Shown: positions 46,154 through 58,059 of the stretch, one piece after another | How positions within the stretch are numbered: position 1 is the stretch's first letter | How the letters are laid out: each line of letters opens with the position of its first letter | Source of the DNA: Chamaecrista fasciculata | Taxonomy: Eukaryota > Streptophyta > Magnoliopsida > Fabales > Fabaceae | Assembly: GCA_003254925.1 (NCBI GenBank) | Contig: QANZ01018537.1 | Span: 1 to 64,000, forward strand | DNA: 64,000 nt | Direction of reading: 5' to 3' | Notes under the pieces: generated by a model | Told to the model about the DNA's origin: nothing | Seen by the model: the letters and a program-made list of their open reading frames with translations, nothing else | Databases searched by the model: none | Position numbers and translations under genes: made by a program

Positions 46154-49100
46154 ATTTTCATTGAGAGAGATATTTATATTTAATATTCTTAAATAAAATT
46201 GTTTTCATTAAAATATATTAATGAAAAATGAATGAGAAGACATGAGAGCCTTCTATGTGAGGGTCCCACTTAATAACTATTTCCCCAACTCCATCCAAGA
46301 GAGATGACGTCACACTTTCATTTATTAAAAATTAACATAAGAAATATAATTTCTGGTATTTAATAATTTGAGATTTGGGTATAATAAAAATATAAACTTT
46401 GATATAATATAACGATAAAATACTACACCTTAAGGAATGAATATTTCGAAAACTTGTCCTTTGTAATCATGTTTAGAAAGTTAATATGTAAGAAAAACTT
46501 TTATATTATGAAAATATAAATTATTTATAAATCTTTTATATATATTAAAATCATTTAAATAATATATTTATATTCATGATTTTTTTTAATTTTTATGATT
46601 ATAGATAAAAAATTAATAAAAATGATTTATTTCAATTTTTTAGTCTAAACTTAAGAATGAAAATTTGGTTATTTGTAGTGTTTGAAGATGAGAATTAATG
46701 TTGATTTGATACTTGTTCAAATATCAGTGTTTGAATATGATTACTGCTCAACCCCTCAGCCACAATATGTTATTTTTCATTTGACTATACGTAATGCCAA
46801 ATTAAAACGAAAACAAATATTTATTACAAGCCAAATAAATCTTTTGAGTTTTGACTCTTGATCAATTATCGTATCAAATTCTCTTTCAATTTCTAATTCT
46901 TATGGTATTTGTGAGTTGTGGCCGAAGGTAAGCCACTTTTCTAAAAAAACAAAAATGTATGTATAGTACAAGTTCTAATTATTAAGTTTTCTATAATAAC
47001 AAAATGACATATATATAAAAGTAGTTTACTTTATAAGTACTAGGGAATAATTAAGATCATGGAATTTTTAGAATTTTCTCCCCATTTGTCTCATAGTAGC
47101 CAGCAATTATATCCACCCAAATTAATGAAAATGACAAAATGTCACTCTTAAGTTGATCATGCATTGATTTTACTCTAACGTGATTGCTCAATTCTTTGTA
47201 ATCATATATCGCATCAATCTGGCTGCAGAGATTTTATTTTATATATTGAGATTAATTTAATTAATAATAAAACATTCAATAATATATGTACAATGGAATT
47301 CTCACACAGTAAAGTAGTTGCTTGGTGGATAGTTGTTTCATTCAAGTCATCACTAACAAGGAGTAGTACTTTAAAAGAAATAACTGTTCATCATTGGCCA
47401 CTTTAATTTCCTTCTTCATTAACTGCTATTTTTATTAAGGGCATATTTAAAAGATGAAATATGTAAGCTGACCAACAATGACATCATTACTCACTTTCCT
47501 TCTTTAACCGCTATTTTTATCAAGGCCATTTTTTTAAAGAAAATTTATAAACAACTCTCTTATTTATAGTAGAAAAGATTTCTTAATGTTTTGTTTTTGT
47601 TAATAAATCTGATGGTGGAAATATAAGTAATTAATACACCATTGATTATAAAAGATGATTTTCCATATATCAGTACTTTCTTGTAATTCAATCTTGCGGA
47701 TCAAAAAAAGTTTGTTTTCTGTCATTTTCTAATTTTCTAGCACAATATAAATTAAATTCATATTATTGCTTTAGCCCTTTTGAAATATATGGCATACGGC
47801 ATACCCAGTTACTGAGTATTGAACATACCAAAGAAAGGGGAAATTAATTAATAAAATAAATAAAAGGGATCTCGTTTATTTAAATAATTAATAAGTCATT
47901 TGCCAAAACTAGCATGGATCATGTCTCTGTGGATAATCATAATGATCGGCAGTTATATATAATAATACTATTAGAACTTGCTAACCTCAGCAGTGAAATC
48001 AAGTTATTATTTATTTCAATTTGAAGATTATTTATTGCCTTCACTTATTCATGCCTTCATCATCCACTTGTGCTTCTCTAATTTATGCTTCTGCTCAATC
48101 AAATTCACTTTTATTATTGACTAAAATACATAATCTTTTTGTTTTATTAACATTTTAGTTATAGTTACTAAATATAAAAAAAAATTCTTAAGCTCTGAGA
48201 AATGAAAAAAAAATTCAATTTTTTATTCTGTGTAAATAAAATCTTTTGATTCAAAAAACTTTATTACTTTTAATTAAAAAAATGACTAATACTAAATTAG
48301 ATCAACATAAAATGTAATGTTCATAAAAAAACATAAAATGTAACAATAAATTAATATATAGAATCAATGAAGTTTTTTTTTAATAAAATAGGTCTTTAAC
48401 ACAATAAAAAATTTACGAGTCTCTAATCACTTTTTAAAGTGTAGACTTTAGAGTGTCATTTACAAAATAATTATAATTCAAATGAATTTTGTACATTTTA
48501 AATTTTTAATATTTGATATGCAGCTTTATCTTTTTCAAATAAGATATTCTATCAACTTGCTGGATATTTGGATTATTATAAAAAATGAATTTTCACACTC
48601 CTAATTAGTGTATACATACATATAGCAACGTTTTATATATCTTGATTAAGTATCAGCAGGTGGCTATTTCACCGTTACATGAACAGGCATGGTATATTGT
48701 TATATATATTTTAATTTTATTTGTTGTTTGATTGAAGAAAACAAACAACAAAATAATGAAGACAAAAAAGTATAAAATCCAATTAATTAGTATTTGGAAC
48801 AACCAAGTTTCACTGATAGCTTAAGAAGAAGACTGATCATATATATATATATATATATATAAAATTCTTTATTAATTACTATACAACTAACAACTTGACA
48901 CATTTGGTGTCAAACTTCCTTCAAGCTTTGTAGCCAATTTCTTGGAGTCACATTCAGTTGACAATGAAAAAAATTATGAGGATCGAATTTAAAATGTCGA
49001 AAACATTTTAAAAGTTGGATTACTAAGAACTATCATGCCGTATACGATTTCTTAATTATGTCTCAATATAATTAATGATATGTATTTGTTGTATTGTGTT

Positions 49101-50279
49101 AGCATGCTCCATGCCCTCCAATTGGTGCATGGTCAAGTTCATGCCATTTCCAGTTTTATTACATATTATTATTATTTCATTTATTTGATTTATTTGCGAT
49201 ATAATTCTGACGAAAGCCTTGATGTTCAAGTCTTGTCTCTATGGTTTTGTAGCTATACAAAACAATTTATTACTTAATTATATTATATCGCCCTTTTGCT
49301 TGTGGGGAATAGTAAGGCTTCATCTGCAGCTGCGTATACAATTGATCACTTCTTTAAAAGAAGGCCAAATGTTAAATATTAGAAATCAAAATGTATAAGA
49401 CTTTGTGGAAGAATAGGACAAGAAGAATCTTATTTGCAGATAAACTTCAACTAGAAATTAAACTAATTTTAAGAGAGTATATATGTAAGTTGCATACGCT
49501 AGCTGCATTGATGATCACACTGAAAATTAATCTTTTAATCAAGTTTTCTTTAGAACGTCTGAATACAAGAAGTGATTCAGTTAGGCAACAGTGTACTTAT
49601 CTTTTAAATCTTGCTTCTTTATTTACTTCCTAAAATGTGGCTTTTGGGGTAAGATGCAATCTTTTTTTTTTTTTTGTAATTTTGATTATATAAAGTTTCT
49701 AAAAAGTTTACTCTTTAGCCTTGACAACTAATTGAATATGATCATATTTTTCTTATTTTAAGATTAAATTGAACTCTGAAAATGGACTGCTCATTCAAAG
49801 TTCAAATAATGCGACTAGTTCAGAACTCCGAATTACTCTTGACTAGTTCTTTTTCTTTCCAATTAGGATCATCAACAAATTAAATATAGTTAAATCATGA
49901 TCGAAAGTGAGTTTGAAATCAAAGAGTGAAAAATTATAGAAAATTAGTCCCAAAATCGTTTTAGGACTTGATTTAATTTCATTTGCTAACTGTTTCAATT
50001 GAGTAGAAAAAAGACTCATAAAAAATAATTTATGACTCAAAACTCATTGTATTTAGACTTTTTATCGAGAGAAATATATAATTAATTTCACTTATTTATC
50101 TATAAACAAGTGGCACCCACTTTTTAGAGCCAAATTTGACATTATTTTCTTGACGGCTTTAATTGGATATGATATCTCATGAACTTGGATAATTGCGATT
50201 GATTTTAAGTACAATGCAATTATATATATGGACAAGGATTGAGTTAAAAAAATTTGTCAGTCTAAAGATAGATAGAGGT
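46154..50279. other. Long intergenic region, no gene seen
   Basis: AT-rich DNA with an (AT)n tract near 48838-48860. Open frames such as 49391-49633 lack family features. I found no repeat with definable ends, though much of it is probably old transposon debris. Confidence 0.45.
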
Positions 50280-51190
50280 AGGGATGGTAAAATGGTTGGG
50301 TTGAGTTAATTTTGGGTTGTGTTGTAAATGGTTGGGTCATAAATGAATTATTGACCTATTTATGATCTATTTATATTTGCTAAATGGATTATGGGTAGGT
50401 CATGATCCATGAAATCAAGAGTCGACCCAACCCAACCCAACTCATAAACTCATTTTAAAATATTTATATTATTTAATAATTAAATTATTTAATCAAATTA
50501 AATAATAATTATTTAATTTGTAAACTAATTTATGAGAATAACTTTTAAATTATTCAAAATTAGGACTAAATTGTATTCTTTCTTCAAATATTGGACTAAT
50601 TTGTAATTTCTATCTTTTTCCATATTTTTCCAAAATTGTATTTTGACCCCAAACACTTTTGAAATTTTCATTTTAGTCGTCAAATATCATGATCCAGAGA
50701 CTTTTTGTAAATTTTGAAAACATTTGGGGGTATTATGTAATTTTTGCAAAAATTTGTGAAATTCATCTTCCTTCTATCGAATGCAAGGTTTTGTTGGACT
50801 AAAATGTATTCATTTTCTATATTTAGGACTAATTTGTAATTTTAACATTTTTCCAATTTCAAAATTAAAATTTAACCCCAAAATTTTTTATAATTTTCAT
50901 TTTAATCCTCAAATATTATGATTCGTGGACGTTTTTGTAAAGTTCAAAATTATTTAGGGACATTTTGTAATTTTTGCAAAAATTTATGAAATTCATATTC
51001 ACCCCTTTCATGAAATAGTTTTGGCACAAATTTGGGTTAGGTTGGGTAAACCATGGGTTTGACCCAATCCAACCCAATTTTAGTGGGTTAACTTTGAGCC
51101 CAACCCATCTTGACCCACTGTTCAAATGGGTTGGGTCATGGTTGATTAAAATGATAATTGAATTAGGTTGGGTCACTTTTTGCCATAGCG
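50280..51190. mobile_element. hAT-like non-autonomous element, ~0.9 kb, GGTTGGGT-rich ends
   Basis: The left end TAGGGATGGTAAAATGGTTG and right end GGTCACTTTTTGCCATAG are partly complementary. Subterminal AACCCAACCC and GGGTTGGG words face each other. Ends of the form TAGGGATGGCAA suggest the hAT superfamily, but no 8-bp duplication could be identified, so the ends are probably worn. Confidence 0.5.
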
Positions 51191-51760
51191 TACCGGGATT
51201 CAATCTTCTACATTTTTATTCTCTATATTTTGATATTAGCTCTTTATGCATTTTTCATGGAGTTGAAGAGAGAAACGTAGAAAATTCGGAAAAATATAGC
51301 AGCCTGATGATACTCATGATCACCTCTACACTCACATGATTAAAGTTTGAAGTTTGAACTATTACTCAAACGACGCCTTAGGAAGCCCAAGTTTCAATGC
51401 TTTCTGTTAGTTTATAATTATTGTGTATAAAAAAAAGCCTTACAAAGCCCAAGTTTCTGATTTTGCATGGATATTATCGTGACATAATAAGGCAAAGAAA
51501 ATACATGATTTCAATGATTGTGACAATGTAAAATTAGTAAAAAAACAAAAAACTAAATCTTAATTTCTATTAAAAATTATGATATAATTTAATGTTAATT
51601 TATTAAAAAATTTAATATAAAATTAATTAAAATATAAAACTTTAAAGATTAAATTGACCGTAAATAAATATTGATGACAAAACAAAAAATTAATGTAAAG
51701 TTTGATGATAAAAAAAAGATACTTTTACTAAGATAATCATGTTCAGTAACACTATAAAAA
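51191..51760. other. Intergenic region, no gene seen
   Basis: AT-rich sequence; nothing supported. Confidence 0.45.
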
Positions 51761-51995
51761 GAAATCAGACTCCCTCAATCATCTCAGGATATCATTTGCG
51801 AGCCATATTTTGGCTTGATTTTCATTGTCTCCTTGAATCTATATATACTATATAGAATCTCTTACTTGAAGTGGGTTTTCCATGATTCAACTCCTGCATA
51901 TTCTTTAACATCTCGATGGCCTTATCAATGTCATTTACATCACTGTACTAGTATCTAATGAAAGAGTCTTATGTAACTGAGTAACTCTGTTAGGA
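51761..51995 (-). pseudogene. Partial copy of the PPR gene
   Basis: The segment matches the 3' part of the PPR gene at 59985-60390 in the same orientation. Shared phrases include CAGGATATCATTTGCGAGCC and CATGATTCAACTCCTGCATA. About 175 bp corresponding to 60087-60261 are missing, and small insertions (for example near 51950 and 51980) break the frame. It stops at the equivalent of 60380. It is a dead duplicate fragment with no promoter or start. Confidence 0.8.
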
Positions 51996-52672
51996 TTTAT
52001 CTCTCTTCCATATGCGAAGAACACAATTTGAATGATGAGTGAAAAAACATACGGGACAACTTTTAATTTCCCCCTTTTGTGTGTGTATTTAGCGATCTTG
52101 TTTTTTTTTTTTTTTAATTGTATAGCATTGCATAAGAATTAATTCAAACTCCTCTTAATGTATGTAAATTTTTCTCTAAGTGTAAACTTAATGCTATGAT
52201 AGGTCATCTAATTGATTATTTGGTTTGAGTCGCAACTCTATTTTTTCTAGTTGATAGGCTAATTAGAGTAGGCTTCCACATAAGTCCTTGCTCTGTTTTG
52301 TTCCATATTTGATTTATGTTTTACCTATTGTTACACATGAGAACGTAACATTCTCTCTTCATTTTATGCCTTTTTGTAACTCTAAGAAGTAAATTTATAA
52401 ATGTCCAATTGAAGACTTGATTAATGTGTTTTTATTGTCTCTAAAGGTTAAACCATGCAAGTTTAGCTAACCTTTTGTATTTTGCAGTATAATTCTTAGT
52501 TTAGGTGTTTTTAGTGAATAATTGTTATGTTTGATATTGTGATTCACCTTATAGATAGTCATTAATTGTGTTTTTTATGTGTTTCAGCCTTTCAGGGCCT
52601 TGGAATGAACTTTTGAATGTATTTTGAAGAAAAGAATTCAAACACCAAGTTCCATAGCAGAATGCAGGAAGT
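51996..52672. other. Intergenic region, no gene seen
   Basis: Mixed AT-rich DNA with a T run at about 52101-52116. No coding content recognised. Confidence 0.45.
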
Positions 52673-53010
52673 ATGTTAGTAGTTTTCCAAATTTTCAAGA
52701 TCCAACATACCAATTTTAAATTAGCAAGTGCTTATTTTCATTATGAATTGTGTCATTGTTATTATATTTATAAGGAAAATAATGATTTTGAAGTTGATAA
52801 ACTGGGAATATTAAATTGCCATGGGGCATTCCATATAATTATATTTCAAGTTTCAACTCTTGCAAGACAAAAAATGCATCTCACTTCTCATCACAACCGC
52901 AAATTAAACCGCTGCAATTGCCGACGGTGGTGGACAATGGCAACACAACATGGTCAACATATATATGGGAAGAGGCACTTGTGTTTTTCAAGTTTTGGTA
53001 AGTTTTGAAG
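52673..53010 (+). pseudogene. Unrecognised gene remnant, copy 1
   Basis: Two overlapping frames are open here (52673-53008 and 52816-53001). The second reads like a real protein in part: PQIKPLQLPTVVDNGNTTWS then YIWEEALVFFKFW. The segment from about 52735 to 52865 is similar to 58120-58231 plus 59227-59275, so it belongs to a duplicated sequence. I do not recognise the family. No start codon context or splice sites could be assigned, so a relic exon is the best description. Confidence 0.4.
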
Positions 53011-54289
53011 AACAAATTTCAAGAGAAAAATTTTATTGTTATTTAACTGTAATGAATCGATCTCAAACAAGTTTTTGAATCAAATTTTCATACCTTTTTT
53101 TTCATTAATATTAATTGAATTGAAGAATGAAGAGAGTGGTCAAATAGTAGTACTGATATCCAAATTACATTCTAACTCAAAAAAATTATTAGATGTAATT
53201 TAAATCAGATATTTAAAAATTCAAGATCGATGCTATAAGAATATGGTTTGATTGGTTTAACTGTCAACTAGTATGAAAAGTAACTTGGTTTAATTATGAA
53301 AATTGTTTTAGGAGTTTGACCGAATTGGATTAAAAATAACCAAATATAATTGCTACAACCGAGTTGTATCAGTGAATCGTTGAATAATTGTTTGGTCAAT
53401 TAAAATATTAAATTCTATTTTGACCCCATATATTAACATTCTTTGAATGCAGTCCCTCAAAAAAATTTGAGTAAACATGCAATACAATCCCTGAAAGATA
53501 CGCTCGCTGACATTTTAGTCCCTGAAAGCTGTAAATGGTAGTTTTAGTCCCTGATTATGATTTGGTCCTTTGCCAACTCAGACTTACAGGTAAGTAATGG
53601 AAGACAGACTTACTGTGACACATGAGGGTTTAACCGGTCAAATAGTTGCACCGTTAATCATATTTAACTGTTGGTGACGGAGGGACTATATTGTCCAAAC
53701 GACACATCTTTCAGGGACTCAATGTCTAAAAGATATTTTGTTTTTTGTAATTGAAAATCGCCTATTTACTAAATTACTCAAATAATTCTGCCAAATCATT
53801 TATTTAAATAGGACATAAAATCCTTTATTAATTTACAAAATAGTTAAAAATAAATTTTAAACTCTTAGAAATTTATAAATATTTAATTTATGGGAAAAAT
53901 ATTTTAACTGTAACCTTTTTCTTGGTAGACTTTCTTTTAAATTTAATAATTCAACAAGTAATTAAACAAAAGTCCTGAAGTGACCAAAGAAAATCTCTTA
54001 TTTTGATTACTTAAAGAATTAGGGATGTTACAGTTGGGACAAAGTTTGGCTAATTAGAGTCATTAATAACTTTATTAAAGCTGAAGAAATAACCCCACAC
54101 TAAATGTTTATCTCTTCTGTCAATAAGACAAAAATAACTGGTAGACCTTGTTTCAAAAAGAATTGTGAAAAAAGTTTCATAACAAGTTAACCCAAATGAA
54201 GGATCTCCTCAACTTTTTAATTATTATACAACTAATCACTCTTTAAAAACAACAATCACTCACCTCAACTTTATTCAATTATTCTCTTA
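53011..54289. other. Intergenic region with degenerate 'agtccctgaaag' repeat
   Basis: At about 53405-53740 a segment with GTCCCTGAAAG on one side and CTTTCAGGGACT on the other looks like a worn foldback MITE. The rest is AT-rich with no gene seen. Confidence 0.45.
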
Positions 54290-54915
54290 ATGTTGTCAAA
54301 ATAGGTTAGGCCCTATGGGCTAGTCCATAGCCTTATAAAATAATTTAGAGTCGGGCAACAAAAATTGACTAATTTTTTAATTTGGGCTTTTTTAGCCCGC
54401 TCTAATTAGAATAGGGAAAAAAGAGGACTAAGGTCGGGCTTTATTATAGCCTTAATTATTTATTATTATTAAAAAATATTTAAATTGTTATAATTATTCA
54501 AATTTTTTAATATTTTATATATTAAATAATGAATATTATATATATAGTAATGGATGGTTAAATAATGAATAATTTGTGAAATATATATATTTTTACTCAT
54601 TTTCACTTTCATATTATTAATTTTAGTATGTACTTTAGAGAATATTATATAATTATTTAAGTTATAACTTGTGATATTATCTTATAATTTTGTTTCATAT
54701 TAAAAAAAATTATATAATTGAAATTTTAATTTTATTTATATTTTAAAAAATTAAACAAAATTAATAAAAAGGCCCATAGGGCTAATCCTAAGCCCTAACA
54801 GGGTCGGGTTGGGCTATAATTTTTTAACCCAATTTTAAATAGGGCTTTTAAGCTTGACCCTAATTAACTTAGGGCTATATAAAGTTAGGGGCGGGCTAAC
54901 CCATTTTAACAGCTT
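54290..54915. mobile_element. hAT-like element, ~0.6 kb, with GGGCTA-rich ends
   Basis: Left TTGTCAAAATAGGTTAGGC and right GGCTAACCCATTTTAACAGC form imperfect inverted ends, and AGGCCC/GGGCTT words lie inside in both orientations. The end sequence resembles hAT MITEs with TGTTAAAATGGG ends. A clear target duplication was not found. Confidence 0.5.
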
Positions 54916-55298
54916 TACATTCTCTATCATATATTCAAATTTTTAAAAACTTAGATTGAATTATAAAAAAAAAAAGAAAAAACTCTAATGAATCAATATC
55001 ATAATGTAAAGGTAATAAGTAGTAGTACACAAGTTACATTACAAATACCAAAAAAAAAAGTTACATTACAATATTACACTTTTTTCAAAAAGCAAATTGG
55101 AATAAAAGAAAACACATTATTTTATTCAAACTTCAATAGCCTATGCGGCAATTGAGAAACACATGCATTTATCCGTTTACAAATAAATTAAACTTCAATA
55201 GCCCACAAATTAAAACACAAATAAACGGATATATATATATATATATCATAAATTCTTTAGATTATTATTTCAGCATCGATCTAAAAAGGAAGTTTAAT
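54916..55298. other. Intergenic region, no gene seen
   Basis: AT-rich DNA with A runs and an AT tract at 55229-55247. Confidence 0.45.
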
Positions 55299-55655
55299 TT
55301 ATCCATCCAAAATCTTAATCTGTTTCTCGAGATGATCAATAACGCTTTTGTCCACTTGAAAAGACCTAGTAAGAACTTCTTGAGGAATGAGAGGATGTGC
55401 ACCAAATAAACCATTAGCAAGAGCAATAACTCCTGGATTTTGGCTACTCAAACCAGAGATAGCAAAAGCATTTGTCTTCAATACGAGCCAAGGCTATGCC
55501 TAAAGTGTTAAGTCCTGGAATATTTTCAACAGTCACTGGAACAGCCCTTAACCCAAGTGGACTAGTAGCTGTGTCTCCTCGGTTTAGTCCATGGAAATAG
55601 AAATCATCAGCAGTCACATTATTGTGGTCCTTGCATACCTTTCCATTCACAAAAA
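55299..55655 (-). pseudogene. Germin-like protein pseudogene lacking the cupin core
   Basis: On the minus strand a splice acceptor (TTTTTCAG) leads into FVNGKVCKDHNNVTADDFYF, then GLNTLGIALARIE, the start of the second exon of a germin-like protein. At about 55480-55488 the sequence jumps directly to NAFAISGLSSQNPGVIALAN and the end of the protein (QVDKSVIDHLEKQIKILDG, stop near 55299). Roughly 75-80 residues are missing, including the histidine and glutamate metal ligands of the cupin fold, and the join changes frame. The first exon with the signal peptide was not found either. Germin-like proteins are secreted apoplastic proteins; this copy cannot make one. Confidence 0.85.
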
Positions 55656-55699
55656 CTGAAAAAGAAAAACAAAGAAGAATTGACCATGGCAAAGTTAGT

Positions 55700-56460
55700 A
55701 TGAAATAGGGGAAATTGGATCCTCTAAATTTGAGTTATCTATTATTCTCTGCATCTAATTAATTTTTAACCGTCCAATTTTGTACCCACCTTTAAAATCG
55801 TGCCACATGGCAGTCTCATTTTAACAATTAATTAACATTAGAGATTTAAAGGAAGAAAGTAGTAAATAATGAGAGTACTAATTAGTCAATGACTGAAATG
55901 AGATATTTTAATGAGACAATAAAATATCATGATAAAAAAATTACATGATAATCAAAGAAAACAATGATAATTTTTGAGTTAAATGTAATCATATATGATA
56001 AATAAAAGTATATATACATATAAATGAATATTAGTACTTCGGTTTAATTAATTGTATGTTTAAATCGTTAATCGAGTTAAATTAACTAATTTTGGCACAT
56101 TTTTAACCAAATCAAACTGTTCATTATTTAGTTTAGTTTAGAACTGAAGATGTTGAAGTCTTGAACGGGACTAGGATCACCGGCTAAGACAACAGAATAA
56201 GATGTGAGAGCTAAGAGGACAATAAGGGCTAGGGATGGCAATGGTTTAGGATACTTAGGATATTCATTCGTATCCGTCCGAAAAAATATCCAATATCCNG
56301 AAACTAATGTTTCAATTATGCCCCCAATTTTGACTCAATGCCCATGTGGCAATTTTTTTTACATATGTGTCATTTTTTTTGTCTGACTTGAATACGTGGC
56401 ATGATGACTGGACATTCCTATTTTTTTCCACCGTGGCATGATGACTGGATTTACATTTTT
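55700..56460. other. Intergenic region, no gene seen
   Basis: At 56225-56300 the words GGGATGGCAATGG and GGATATTCATTCGTATCC suggest an end of a dispersed element; an N lies at 56299. A phrase GTGGCATGATGACTGGA is repeated at 56396 and 56433. Confidence 0.45.
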
Positions 56461-56480
56461 TAACATAAAAATTGAGTAAA

Positions 56481-57310
56481 CTAGCAAATCAGTCCCTGGA
56501 TTTACATTTTTCATCATCTTCATTCATTTTAGTCCCAAATCCTCAAAATAAAATTGTAAAGTGTCCCAAAACTCTTCCAAACATTTCAATTTAGTCCTTA
56601 AAAGTTTTAAAAACCCTAAAACCTAAACTCTAAACCTTAAAACTATAAACCCTAAACTCTAAAATTCTAAACCCTAAAACCCTAGACCCTAAAAAATCTA
56701 ATTTGAGCAATTAGGTCCCTCACCCATTCTTACCCATTATTCTCAATTCCCCCTCTTTTCATCATCTTCATTCATTTTAGTCCCAAATCCTCAAAATAAA
56801 ATTGTAAAGTGTCCCAAAACTCTTCCAAACATTCTAATTTAGTCCTTAAAAATATTAAAAACCCTAAACCCCAAAACCCCAAAACTCCAAACCCCAAACT
56901 CCAAACCCCAAACTAGCAAATCAGTCCCTGGATTCACATTTTTCATCATCTTCATTCATTTTAGTCCCAAATCCTCAAAATAAAATTGTAAAGTGTCCCA
57001 AAACTCTTCCAAACATTTCAATTTAGTCCTTAAAAGTATTAAAAACCCTAAAACCTAAACTCTAAACCTTAAAACTATAAACCATAAACCCTAAACTCTA
57101 AAATTCTAAACCCTAAAAAATCTAATTTGAGCAATTAGGTCCCTCACCCATTCTTACCCATTATTCTCAATTCCCCCTCTTTTCATCATCTTCATTCATT
57201 TTAGTCCCAAATCCTCAAAATAAAATTGTAAAGTGTCCCAAAACTCTTCCAATTATTCTAATTTAGTCCTTAAAAATATTAAAAACCCTAAACCCCAAAT
57301 CCCTAAACTC
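56481..57310. repeat. Composite tandem array with telomere-like AAACCCTAAA blocks
   Basis: Two units of about 430 bp start at 56481 and 56913 (both CTAGCAAATCAGTCCCTGGA). Each unit holds two half-units that start TCATCATCTTCATTCATTTT (56511, 56759, 56943, 57183). Each half-unit passes through AAATCCTCAAAATAAAATTG and ends in a block of degenerate AAACCCTAAA / AAACCCCAAA repeats. Every second block is of the AACCCCAAA kind. The CCCTAAA words equal the plant telomere repeat, but they are broken up and short. Confidence 0.85.
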
Positions 57311-58059
57311 TAAGGCTAAAATATAAGACCAACTTGGACATTCGACTTATTTCGCTCTTTCCTTTGTTTTCTACTCCCTTTTGTCTCCCTTCCACTAGGG
57401 AAGGTTTTCCTCTTCTTTCTTTAGGTATCTTTTCGTCCTTTTTGTTGTCTCTGCAATTTTCTCCCTGATCTACAATTTTGTGGAAGATTCTTAAAGATCC
57501 TCTCACAAATGGTAAGAGAGTTTGAGCAAAATGGTTGTCTTCTGCTTAGTTGTTTGATTAGGCTGAAAGTTTTTTTGGGTAGATTTTTTCTTCGACCCTC
57601 GTGTGTTGCTTGGGTGAAATTGTCTGCCTTGTTGTGGTATCCACTTCTCCCTCTTGGTGTGTTGCTAGGTTAGGCTTTGAAAGTTGGATCAAGCCTTGTA
57701 GAGTGTAGGCTTGCTTGTATCTGGGTATGTTTGACCTACTTGTACTCCTGATTATTGTGGTCCTCGTGCCTATTTGATGTATCGACCAAAAAAAGACTTA
57801 TTTTATTTAATCAAAAAAATTATTTTTTATCAACCACTTGGAAGAAGTTGGAATTGTTCTTGTGTAATACTCTTTCTTCTCATTATCTCTTCGTCTTTCT
57901 TCACTTGAACACTTCGGATTAAATAATACAAAACAACTGATAAAGTCCCTCGAGGGATTGAGGACGGATTAATTAATTAAGGTTTAACTAGGGATTTAAA
58001 TTCGATTTGTCTATTTATTTATTTTTTTAATGTTTGCCTAGGATGGAATTTCCATTTGT
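57311..58059 (+). other. Possible LINE 3' region remnant
   Basis: The stretch 57530-57790 is T/G-rich (phrases such as GTGTTGCTTGGGTG and TATTTGATGTATCGACC, then AAAAAAAG). It looks like a LINE 3' untranslated region with an A tail near 57787. No coding domain is seen, so this is tentative. Confidence 0.3.

Noticed and set aside
56481-57310. A true telomere end or CRISPR-like array
   Set aside because: The CCCTAAA words are degenerate, short and embedded in a 430-bp satellite; spacing and content do not fit a CRISPR array, which is also not expected in a plant nucleus.
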